NCBI GenBank assembly: GCA_024741835.1
Contig: JAENRP010000033.1
Coordinates: 1-64,000, forward strand
Length of the DNA stretch: 64,000 nt
Origin: Diplocarpon mali
Lineage: Eukaryota > Ascomycota > Leotiomycetes > Helotiales > Drepanopezizaceae
Reading direction: 5' to 3'
Shown: positions 13,201 to 23,200 of the stretch, in pieces
How positions within the stretch are numbered: the first letter of the stretch is position 1
How the letters are laid out: each line of letters opens with the position of its first letter
The notes under the pieces: generated by a model
The model's database searches: none
The model's input: the letters and a program-made list of their open reading frames with translations, nothing else
Told to the model about the DNA's origin: nothing
Made by a program: the position numbers and the translations under genes

Positions 13201-14624
13201 TGTATTTAGCGTATTTTAAGTATCCTTTACAACGTCTAAGGCCTTCTATAGCGCTTTAGTTAATAACGCCGACTTCGAAAGGGTAGCTATATATAGCTTA
13301 TTATTGTAAATGCCTTTAATAAAGGCTGCAATAATACTATCTAGTACAACCTACTTAATAGAACTGAGTGCTAAGCTAGTTGTTAATCTGCCAGCATCCT
13401 TTCTATATATATAATAAAGTAAGTAGGTAGTCCTCTAGTAGTATACTGCAAGTGACTTATTTAGCTTTTAAGTAAGGTTCTTAATATTATATTAAATATT
13501 ATTTTTAATATAATCAGCCACCTTTATAGGATACTCAGCCTTTAATACCTACTTAAAGTTAGTAATATAATTAGTAGTAGCATTCTCCTTCTTATTAATA
13601 ATAGCCTAGAATTCGGCGCTAAAGTCTAGCCACTCTGCTGCCTAGCCCTTAAATAAGATATCAATAGCCTTAAAGAATATCTCTAAGTCTAGTAATATAT
13701 AGCTAGCACTCTTAAAGTCGTATTGCAAGCAATTAAGCTATTAAGATGCATTTCCCTTAGCTCTAGTGAACCGGCCTAATAGTTTATACTTAAGGAGTAT
13801 AGTCCCTATTAAAGGACTAAGAGGATCATTAGGAGCTATAATATCAAACTTGAGTTGTCTTAAGTAGGCTGACGTTAGTGCTATAGACGCGTCTTCGACT
13901 GAAAGTGCTCTCTAGAGCTCTAAACTCAATAATTCACTAGTATTAGTTAGTAATATAGGTAAACCAGTCGATAATAGCAACTATTGATCTGGTAGATGAT
14001 CTAGTAAGTTACTATATAACGCTAGTATATATAGCATATAAGTATGAGGTTCTAGAATAGGCGGCACTTTGCAATCGTCTTTAAAGACCTTAGCTAGCGA
14101 AGTAGATATATCTAAGCCTATTTGTAAAGTGTTACTTAAGAGTAGGTTCTATTAAGAAGCTAGTATAGTTATTAGGTAGTATAGTATAACTAAGGCAAGT
14201 ATAGACTGATACTATTTCGCCTAGTTAGGAGATAATATTATATAAAGACGCGTTTTGCTACTTCCTTATATAATGCGAAAAAATGAAAATGTTAGAGAAA
14301 GGGATTATTAGCGCAGTAGGATACTAAATAACGCGTTTGGATCTATACCTATTATAGGTTCTGATTCTTAGCTTGCTAAAACAGGCTTGCTTTTAGAGTA
14401 GAGGCTATAGTCCTAATAATATAGTATAAGGTCAGGAGGGGGTAGCTTAGTAATATACTATAGTAGCTATTGAAATAGTATCTAGTAGATGAAAAAACTC
14501 TTCCTAGGCTAAGTCTGATAATGACCGATAATAAGGACAAATAAGAGGATAGAAATGAGGTGTGAATAGCCTTACTAGAAACGCGTGGACGAAATGAAGC
14601 CGAGAATTCCCTAGCTCCTCTACT

Positions 14625-14759
14625 AAATAACTGGTGTAATAAGGAGTTGTATTAAACTCAGAGGAGTAACCTCCAAGGGAAGATATTTATAGTATATCTA
14701 GGTGCCTAAGGCACCCTATAGGCTGACTAACAACACCCTTTCCATTTAGGAAGGTGTTT
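14625..14759 (-). repeat. 5' terminal repeat of the outer retrotransposon
   Basis: The 135-bp partner of 740-874, of identical length. CTGGG follows at 14760-14764. The sequence just inside (14600-14624) should hold the primer-binding site on the minus strand, but no tRNA match was recognised. Confidence 0.88.
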
Positions 14760-14764
14760 CTGGG

Positions 14765-15640
14765 AACTAGGGCGCGGCTTGGCAGAGGATATCCAGGGAA
14801 AAAGGCGGGGTGGGATATCCACAGAGGAGCGGAAAAGGAGATCTCGGCGTGCTTTCGTCGGAGGTCAGAGGCGTGCGATCAGAGTCGTCGCTGGTGCAGC
14901 GCGTGATATGCGGTGGTGAGTGGCCGCTGCTAGCGGAGAGGGTCCTGGAATGGAGAAGGCGACTCGATCTACCAAGGCAGCTTGCGAGAAGACGCTCGTC
15001 TGAGACGTGAAGGGGATCATTCGCGACTGCGGCATAGGTTCAACTCTTGGCGAAGAATCGGGAATTATAAGTGTCGGGTTATAGTCATATCATAAACGGT
15101 CATGTGATCAAGCACGTGACAGTGGGACTTGGCAGATACGATATCTACTCTACGCCCTCGAGGGATAGCTTCGAGGGCAAGCTTTTACACACGAATGTAA
15201 TCCAACGTATTCGAGAAGCTTCACCCGTGCACACAGTCACCGAATGTGATACCAACACATAGGTACGTTATGCTCGATAGCAAGGAAAGAGGATGTTTTC
15301 AGGCTAGGTTCTCTCGACATAGATCCGACTGTGGCGTTCTTCGCTTGTGCTATGTAGTTGAGAACTCGTACGGCGGATGAGGGATGCTCAAAGGTGGGGG
15401 CGCCTCGACTGCCTGCGCGCCCCGCCGCTGGGCGGTGTGCGGCGTCGAGCGATTGAAGCTGCCGCAAATATCTCTATGTATGTTTGCGAGTATGGGTATA
15501 AAGAGGAATCGAAAACAATGGAGAAGAGAAAGCGTGAAAAGGAAACCATGGTCGGTAAAACGCCAGACGGCAGACAGAACATTCCCCGCCCCTAGGCCTC
15601 TGCCACCTGGGACCAAGACCTAGAGAGCCCTGGACCTAGC
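14765..15640. other. GC-rich unique DNA, no convincing gene
   Basis: This continues the sequence left of the retrotransposon (518-739). Overlapping open frames occur on both strands (for example 14810-15010 plus and 15237-15616 minus), but none shows a recognisable domain, and frames on opposite strands overlap as expected from GC-rich composition. An exon of an unknown gene cannot be excluded. Confidence 0.5.
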
Positions 15641-15820
15641 CTGCTTAATAAAGAGGATAGATCTCGGCCGGGAATAAAGGCTATCCTAAATCTCTACTTA
15701 AGCGGTAGTGTAATATAGTAGTATAATACGTTAATAATATCTTTTATCTATCAATTTTATCCTTGATTTTATTTAATCTTTAGATAAAAATACTCGTAGG
15801 ATATATAATGGCTCTTGGAC
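15641..15820. repeat. Short AT-rich relic
   Basis: An abrupt AT-rich patch with abundant TA steps (for example GTAATATAGTAGTATAATACG) lies inside GC-rich DNA. The composition matches the RIP-damaged block to the left, so this is probably a fragment of an old mobile element. No ends or coding remain. Confidence 0.45.
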
Positions 15821-15895
15821 GTGCTTCGGGGAGCGGATATTCTAATGAGATGTCAGATATAATGGTAGTGAGATGTCAGATATAATGGTAGTGTG

Positions 15896-16150
15896 ATTGT
15901 AATATTAGTGGTGATTTGATATTGATATTGATATTGATAGTGATAGTGATAGTGATATTAGTGCAAGTGTAATACTAGTGCTGATTTGATACTGATGTTA
16001 CACCAATGCTGATATTCAGTTTCATATTGATATAGATATCAATGCGAATGCTCAAATTAATATTAATGCTAATGCTAATATTCATATTCATATTGATATA
16101 GATATCAATGCTAATGCTCAGATTAATATTGATGCTCATGCTCACGCCGA
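15896..16150. repeat. Degenerate hexamer tandem repeat with a 66-bp higher-order unit
   Basis: Runs of GATATT and GATAGT (about 15913-15960) are followed by ATTCAT, AATGCT and GATATC hexamers. The near-perfect palindrome ATTGATATAGATATCAAT occurs at 16026-16043 and again at 16092-16109, so the hexamers are arranged in a larger 66-bp repeat. The minus-strand open frame here only encodes monotonous Ile-Asn-Ser-Met repeats and is not taken as a gene. Confidence 0.8.
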
Positions 16151-16598
16151 TATGCACACGATGTTGATGTTCGTGACGGTCGTAGTATTCATGCGAATGT
16201 GATCGTTCCGACAAATCTCACCGTTGGTGTTGGCGTTGGCGCTCGGGCCAAGATCACGACCACTATTGGCGTGAGTGTCGGTATTCCGGTTCATTTCGAC
16301 GTCCGAATCGACTGTAAACTCGGAGAGTCGGGCGCACACATCTGTAGAGCAGCAGGCACTACGAGGGGCTGGGGCACGCGGGAAACCTGGGGACATTGTT
16401 TGGACACCGACCCTGTCGAAGGCATTGGAAAGATTCGGCCTGCGGCGAGGTCGGCCGCTCTCGAGGCGGTAAGTAAGGTAGGTAGGCTGTACCTGTTGTA
16501 CCTGTACCCATCCCCGTCCTCGTACTCGACTGTACGTAAGCGCCTGGGTATTGCCAACAGTTGCATGGCATGGCATGGCTCCCGGCAGCACAGCACAG

Positions 16599-16657
16599 CA
16601 GAGACAGCAGAGACAGCAGAGACAGCAGAGACAGCAGAGACAGCAGAGACAGCAGAG
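16599..16657. repeat. 9-bp minisatellite, unit AGACAGCAG
   Basis: About six near-perfect copies of AGACAGCAG follow a short CAGCA lead. The unit is a multiple of three, so every frame stays open across it. This explains the long overlapping open frames on both strands here. Confidence 0.9.
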
Positions 16658-18140
16658 CATTCTCAGATCTCTCCCGGATCGTGATCCAGCGCAAAGCTCC
16701 GCCCGGAGAATGAGGGGAGACACGCTCCCCAGAAATCAGCAGACGGCCAGCAGAGAACCCGGGCAGACCAGAATTCCAGCCCCCCCTGCCCGATCATCAG
16801 ACGGAGCTCTACCGTCCGTCCCACTACCGGACTGTACGGGACGGCACTGCAATCGCTACTCTTCTTCGCAACGCATGGCTTATCTGGACCACGCCGACCG
16901 CAGTCGTGACCCCAGATCCTCGTGACGTGATGTGATGCGATACGGGTGAGAGCGCATCTGGAGTCGAGTCACGTCGGACGACGAGCATGTCCGGTCGCTC
17001 AACCCCCCTGCTCGGGAGGCTCCCCCCCATGGCAAAAAGCAGGTACACCACACCAGAGAGCTGGACGGATAACCCGACACGCTGCGTTCGCTTGCAGCTG
17101 AGGCTCTCGGTCGCCGAGGAAGCAGCAGCACTTTCGGGCTTGCAGGCCCCCATCTCCTCGTGGGCGGAAGCGGAAGCACACCTCTGCCCTCGCCGTCGGC
17201 CAGAGACAGACAAGGCACGGAGCGCCTCGACAGAACCATTCCCTCGCCGCCCTCGACAGAACCTTTGGAAGTCATTCTACCCGTACCCCGCGGTGGCCTC
17301 TGCGCAGGCCAGCACAGGCCAGGAAACGGTCTTGGGGGATTCTTGAGCTTGGACACCTGTGCAGGTGGGAAGTTGGAAGGGGAGCGTCAATCGAGTCGGT
17401 CGCGGAGTGATGTCGCACCGCACCTTGCATGCCTTGCCAGGCCATGCCCGCAACAAGAACCCTCCAGAACATGATACTCACACTCCCCTCCCCAGACGGG
17501 AGCGACCCCGAGAGGGCGAGCGAACGGTGAGGAAGGACCACAATCTCGTCCGTCAGCCCTCTACAGGATCCCATCACTTCCCACGCCATCCCATCACATC
17601 TGTCGACGGTGCATGCCAGCTCATTCGTCTCGAGTACGAGGAGAATATGGGCAAGCCCAAGTATTCACCGGCTCCTCCGTCTGGTGCCTGGCCCTGACGA
17701 CGATCAATACGAGGGGAGAGTGGGCGGGGGGGGGGGGACGGCACTGGCCAAGGACCAGGTTTCGCGCGCCACGGCTCCCAACCCCCCTCACTTTCCGGAC
17801 CCTCGTGCTGGCACCACGCTGCGAGGTGACCGGTGTCACGAATGAGTGCAGGAGGAGGGGATGTTCCAGCGGACGGAGTGACGTGGGGAGGGTGAAGGCG
17901 CGCATCGGCCGGCTTCTCTCGTGGGAATCACAAATGAAGGGGTGGGAAGGACGGCGGAGCGGGGAGCATTGTTGGATCGAGTGACGGCGGGCATGTGCAG
18001 AGGTGCCTCTTCACCATGGCTTGGTCGACGGCCGAAGCGCGTGATGCGTAGGAAGTGGCCGAGTGATACGCTGCACCCGCACGATGGGAAGCTCTTTGGA
18101 TCGTTTGTCTCTCTGGCCTGCGTCACTCGAACGGAGCGGT

Positions 18141-18194
18141 GCGAGGAGCGAGGAGCGAGGAGCGAGGGGCGAGAGGTGAGAGGTGAGAGGTGAG
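18141..18194. repeat. GAGGAGC / GAGAGGT short tandem repeats
   Basis: Successive GCGAGGA-type units grade into GAGAGGT units (GAGAGGTGAGAGGTGAGAG). A purely simple-sequence tract. Confidence 0.8.
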
Positions 18195-18297
18195 ATGGGA
18201 AGAGATGAGATGAAAGCTCATGCTGGCTGCCAGGGCGCCTCTCCGCCGTGGTTGGGTGGATCTGGTGATAGAGAGCGATGCGCCTGCATACAGTTTG

Positions 18298-18371
18298 GGT
18301 CGTGGGTTGTGGGTCGTGGGTTGTTGGTCGTGGGTTGTTGGTCGTGGGTTGTTGGTCGTGGGTTGTTGGTT
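18298..18371. repeat. 14-bp tandem repeat, unit GTCGTGGGTTGTTG
   Basis: About five copies, the first with GGG in place of TTG. The G/T-rich strand is the plus strand. The 192-codon minus-strand frame over this array (Thr-Thr-His-Asp-Gln-Pro-type repeats) is a product of the repeat. Confidence 0.88.
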
Positions 18372-18954
18372 GCTGGTCGATGGCCGTTGGGCGGCAGCCA
18401 ATGAGCGACGGCAACTCCCTCTTCTCGGCTATGTCGTCGGGCTATTTTAGGCTGATCCGCCTCGACCCACTCGCCAAGCTCCCCTCAACCTCCCCACGCA
18501 TCCTCCCCCTCCCCCTCCTCCTCCTCCCACTCATCCTCCCCCAAGCCAATGCACACAGGAATTCCTCTCACCCCATCACGACCTCGGCCCACACGCGAGC
18601 ATGGACGAACGTACAAAGATTCTTATCCTGCCCGAACATTGCCCTGGCCTGCAGACCACAGCTTCGTCGCGCCCAGCTTGCGACGATCAATCAATCAATA
18701 CTTGCACACAGGAGAGTCCTGAGGACGGTGGTATGGATCCTGAACCGCACCGGTAATACCCACTCTCTCGCCTCACCCCCAACCCCAACAACCCCAACCC
18801 CCGCGGCTGGCTATTCGTTTCTATCTCCCGGGCCAACTGGCCTCGTCTTGACTCGACACAGCGTGTGTGAGGGGGACGGATAGGTGATGATGGATGAGTC
18901 TACGACCCCCCATCTATCAGCCCCAAAACCCAGCACGCCGAGAAGGGCTCAGCG

Positions 18955-18956
<2 letters not shown>

Positions 18957-19004
<48 letters not shown>
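18957..19004. repeat. Long CT dinucleotide tract
   Basis: Roughly 24 uninterrupted CT units. It lies about 1.2 kb upstream of the WD40 gene start. Such tracts are common in fungal intergenic DNA. No function is assigned. Confidence 0.95.
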
Positions 19005-19007
<3 letters not shown>

Positions 19008-20221
19008 CGCACTCGTACCGGATGGCCATGACCGTCGATGGCGGGCTGCCCGCATGGGAAAGAAGAAGAGGGGAAACAAAAATCAAGGGTCACAGTGGCC
19101 GCGCTGTCTTACCCCTCCGTATAACTGTACCTGTGTTCACAGGACTACTGCAGTAGGCCTCGTCTCTCTGCAGGACAGTCCTGTACACACAGTCCTGCTG
19201 TCGGTGGCCATCCAAGGCCACTGCGGACAGGGTCCCCTTAAGCGGCATGCAGTGCCGGACCTGCTCTGATCCTGGCTTCTCGAGCTGCGACTCGGTGCCC
19301 CCAAGATGAAGCTGAGCCGGGGCGCATCCGCAAGATCCCATGTTCCCGTGCTCCGGCTGGACGCGCAGATCTCATTCTGTCAGACGAACCACTGACAGCT
19401 TGCAGAACCTGTGACTTAGGCGCCCTGCTCGAGCAACGCGCCCGGAGGAGATGAAAGCCGCCCATCATAGACGGCTCTTCGGGGCCGCTCCCCCAGGAGT
19501 CATCTCGAAATCCGGCTGCCATCGTCGTTCGACCCCCTGATGGCAAGCGCCAGAGTCATCCCGTTCTTGCTATTTCGTTGGCTTCCAGACGCTCCCATGA
19601 GACGAGAGGCCTCGTTGCCTCGTAGCTCCCACGAGGCCCCGTGCTACTCACATTCTCCTCCGCTGCTGGACTCCATCCTCCCCCCCCCCCCCTCTCGTCT
19701 TGCTTCTTGATCATTGCACCGCATCCAAAGCTTTCCACATACGTAGCACACCTGTCCAGGACCGCACAAGACGCCCGGAAGCCGGCCACTCGGTACAATT
19801 CAGTGCAGGAGACCGACGCCGGGCATCCAGAAACTCCATGTGCCGATCGAGCAGAGTCGGGCGTGGACCTGATCAGCCCCGTACTGCCGGACTATAACAG
19901 CTGGTGGGGCAGCCAGAGGCCTCGAGATCTGTAAGTGCCGCGCTCCCCCATCCCAGCCCACCATACCATCGTGCCAAACAGACCAGGTCTGAATGCTTCG
20001 GGTCCCGGTATATTACTGCTGTCGTGGCCCTGGAGAAAACATGCGCGTGATGCGGCCATCCGGTTGACATATTATTGTGCGGATCGCAGATTTCGAGAAC
20101 GAGCTTGCGACGAGTCGCCATCCCGGGGCAGCTCTCGAGAGACTGCCCGGTGTCGATGAGCTCCGCTCGGGCGGCGCAGGGGGAGAGCAGGTTGGCGACA
20201 CTGTCACCACTGGGTGCGAGC

Positions 20222-23200
20222 ATGCCGCTACCGGAGATGGCTCGAGACTTCGAGCCGTGTGCGGCGACGGCCTCGATGTTCCTCTACGCGCAGGGAAATT
20301 CGGTGGTCTGCGCCCACCACGACACCCTGAAGATCGAGCGCCGCTTTCCGAGGCACACGGAGGACATATCGCTGCTGGCCGTGGACACCGTGAGCGAGAG
20401 GGGCGCCGGCCGGCTAGTGGTGAGCTACGACGTCGGGCAGACGGCGATTGTGTGGGATTGCATGACGGGCGACGAGCTGGCCCGGTTTGCATCCTACGAG
20501 AATCTCACCGTGGCGGCGTGGATGCGGAACGGAAATGTTGCATTCGGTGAGGGCGGCCATGAGATGCTCCCGGACCAGAAGCCGCGCGGGTGCTAATGGA
20601 ACGCAGGAAACACCCAAGGAAATGTGATTTTGTTCGAGCCGACCACCTCGGAGCACATCTCGGCGCGGACAATTGACCAGATCCCCATCACCGCCATAGC
20701 TCCAGCAGCGGATTGCAGAACATATGCCATTGGGTAATCTGCCTCTCATCCTGGTGCATTCAGCGCAGACGAGGGGGGACTGACATCCTCTCGCAGGTTT
20801 GCCAACGGCTCGTTGCTCATTGCGGCGCTCCAGCCAAGATTTACCATTCTCCACAACTTGACCACATCTCGAGGGCCCTCCCCCATTGTGACCTTGGCGT
20901 GGCACGCATCTTCCTCACGCCAAAAGTCCGATATGCTGGCCACACAGACAAACGACGGCGACCTCCGCGTCTGGAGCATCGCCAAGTCACCCACCAGCAA
21001 CGACACCGCGAGGGTCGTCAGGGTGCTGAAGCGGACGGAGAATTTCCAAACTGGTCCCAACTGGCTCGCGTGGTCCAAGAACGGGCGCATAGTTCAATAT
21101 TCGGAAGGGTAAGTGATTGCCGAAGCCTTCTCCTGGTCTCCCAGTCGCACGTATCAGCGCGCGCGCGCGCGCGCTTAGCAAGACCGTGCTGACGCAGGCT
21201 CCCCAACAGCGAGACCTCGTCATGGGACGTCCGAACTAAGCACGTTACCTACGAGTCGGTGCCCACACTTGGCCACGTCAAGGGCCTGGCGGTCTACGGC
21301 CCCGGTGCGACCCTGTTCACGTTGGGTCAGAGTAACACGGTGCAGCAGTTTGATCTGAGCTCGCCATGTCAGTTGGTGGCAAACGTTCAGCATCCGGCCA
21401 ACCTACTTCCTCCGTCGCCCCCAGTTTCCATTGAGGAGCAGAAGAACCAGGCCTCTTCGTCAGGGCCCGCGGCAGGCGAAGAGATCTCAGCAGTGCCGAT
21501 CAACATTGACATCTCTGAAAGCGACGAAGATCACATGTCCCCACTGGCTAGGATTGCCAGAGAGATGGACCAGCTCGAGATGGAACGCCACGAGCCAGAC
21601 CGCGCGGATACGCTGAGCCCTGTTTCATCGAGGAGCCTCGCGTCAACCACGTCAAGATCGTCCGCGGGATCCAGGACCCAACACCGCACGCACTCCTCGG
21701 CAGCATCTCGTGGCGTGAGCGATGGCACCACGATGTCCGTCGGCTCCTCCTTCCACTCCACCCGCGAGCCTTCCGTTGCTTCGAGTCGGGATAGCCTGTC
21801 GATGAGCAGCCTAAGCTCCCAGTCCAACACTTCAGGTCGCTCCCGACCACGGGGATCTCGCTTGCGTCAGGAGGTTCTCCGTAGCCCGGACGACACGAAA
21901 ATCGTCGACCTGTTCAAATTCACCAAGACACGACTGAGCGACATTCCGTACACGCATCCGCAGGTCTTGGACAACGCTCGCTTGACCAGCGACGATCTGC
22001 GTCGGCAAATGCTGCGCACGATTTTCGGGTGGGATGGCGAGGCGCAGGAGCTGATTCAGGACGAGATGAGCCGGCACCCCAAGGGGTCTCCAAATCGTCT
22101 TCTCCTGGCCAAATGGATCGGCGATATTGACACCGATATCTTGGCGACGAGCTCAGGGTCTATGACCTCTTCTGACTGGATGCTACTGGCACTGAGTGGA
22201 ATCGGCGGCCACGCCTCGCAGACTACAGTTGCTCGAGCATATGTGCGGCGACTTCTGGAGAAAGGAGATGTGCACACGGCTGCAACGATCATGGTCGGGA
22301 TGGGTGATCAGAACGATGCAATCGAGATTTACGTGTCCCACAAAAGGTACATGGAGGCTTTGATTCTGGTCTGCCTGGTGTTCCCTACCGACTGGCAACG
22401 GCAAACAGCGCTGATCAGAAAATGGGGAGAGTGGGCTGTTCAGCACAGTCAGCAGCAGCTGGCTATCAGATGTTTCTCGTGTACCGGGACGGAATCGTCC
22501 GAGCCTTGGGTGTCGCCTACTGCTCAAGCCGCCACATTTTCTCAGCTTCAGAGTATGAGCATTCCAGAGGTGCTGAGCCCTCCATTATCTCCGCCTGGGG
22601 CGCGTGGTCCCCAGCGCAGCATCGCAAAAACATCTGCCCTGAAACTCATCACGTCCTTCGGTGACAATTCGGGAAAGTCGAAGTTCTTTGGCCTCGGTGA
22701 CGAGGAGAGAACACCAATCGGTGGTGGTGTGACCCCTATCGCTGAATCCGCGCTCTCTCCCAGCGGCGGTGACACTGCGCACACTGCTTTCCTCAGACCC
22801 GGCCATCGCAGTGCCTACCACACACCCGCATCGGCACGGACTGCGACCCCGGGTGGCTTCTCCAGACAGAGACTACCTTCGATTGGGGAGACGCCGTCAG
22901 ATGTCGCCCCACGAAGTGCGCTGGAACCAGCCAAACTGCCTACGCCGGGCCACTCCGGGCCAGACACAGAGAGGAGCGAGCGACCAGCCGTCGCTCACGG
23001 GCGGAAGTCATCACACCCCGAGACCATGCAGCTCAACCCGGCCACATATGTTCCCCTCGACAGAGCTGCGACCGCCAGTCCCATGATGCAGAAGAGCCGA
23101 CAGCACGGTGTCTCGCATTCCCTGCCGTCACCCTCGCCCGAGTCTTTTACTGTCACCAAGCAACATGCTCGCACTCGCAATGGTTCCCGTGATCGCAAGC

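Larger units (their letters stand above)
875..14624 (-). pseudogene. Degenerate gag-pol of the outer Gypsy element
   Basis: Minus-strand translation, tolerating stops, gives family signatures. The integrase zinc-binding segment (about 2480-2370) shows a GGHF motif, a YWP motif and a paired-cysteine region. The integrase core (about 2260-2010) has VIDYF and a TNPGP motif, where TDxGP is expected. The reverse transcriptase C-terminal part (3917-3440) has FYINDIF at the YxDD position, followed by the connection to RNase H with a TRRFIKNF motif. The N-terminal part (from 10281) has a TFNYRN motif. The pattern suits a common ascomycete Gypsy lineage. No intact protein can be made. Confidence 0.85.
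740..14759 (-). mobile_element. Outer Ty3/Gypsy-like LTR retrotransposon, RIP-degenerate and split by a second element
   Basis: The element is bounded by 135-bp direct repeats (740-874 and 14625-14759) and a 5-bp target duplication CTGGG (735-739 and 14760-14764). Removing the nested inner element (3918-10275 plus one CCTAG) leaves about 7.66 kb. Coding order on the minus strand is a degenerate gag-like 5' part (about 14.6-11 kb), reverse transcriptase (about 10.8 kb to 10.28 kb, continuing at 3917-3440), RNase H (about 3.3-2.9 kb) and integrase (about 2.5-1.4 kb). Stop codons are everywhere, mostly where CAG, CAA or TGG would be expected. It is an inactive relic. Confidence 0.9.
16150..20221. 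other. Four-kilobase GC-rich stretch without a supported gene
   Basis: Many open frames overlap on both strands with low-complexity or Arg/Pro/Ser-rich translations and no recognised domains. The stretch contains a 9-bp minisatellite, a GAGGAGC/GAGAGGT repeat, a 14-bp repeat, a CT tract and a short homopolymer G run near 17730. The right part must hold the promoter and 5' leader of the WD40 gene at 20222. A long non-coding RNA or an unusual gene cannot be excluded without transcripts. Confidence 0.55.

Noticed and set aside
15975..16214. 79-codon minus-strand frame rich in Ile, Asn, Ser, Met
   Set aside because: It is the translation of the GATATT/AATGCT hexamer repeat. Monotonous composition.
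16142..16723. 193-codon minus-strand and 161-codon plus-strand frames over the minisatellite
   Set aside because: They overlap each other on both strands, consist of repeat-derived Cys-Leu or Thr-Ala-Glu runs, and show no domain or splice context.
17836..18414. 192-codon minus-strand frame with Pro-Thr-Thr-His-Asp-Gln repeats
   Set aside because: The repeats are the translation of the 14-bp GTCGTGGGTTGTTG array. The rest has no similarity to known proteins and is shadowed by plus-strand frames.
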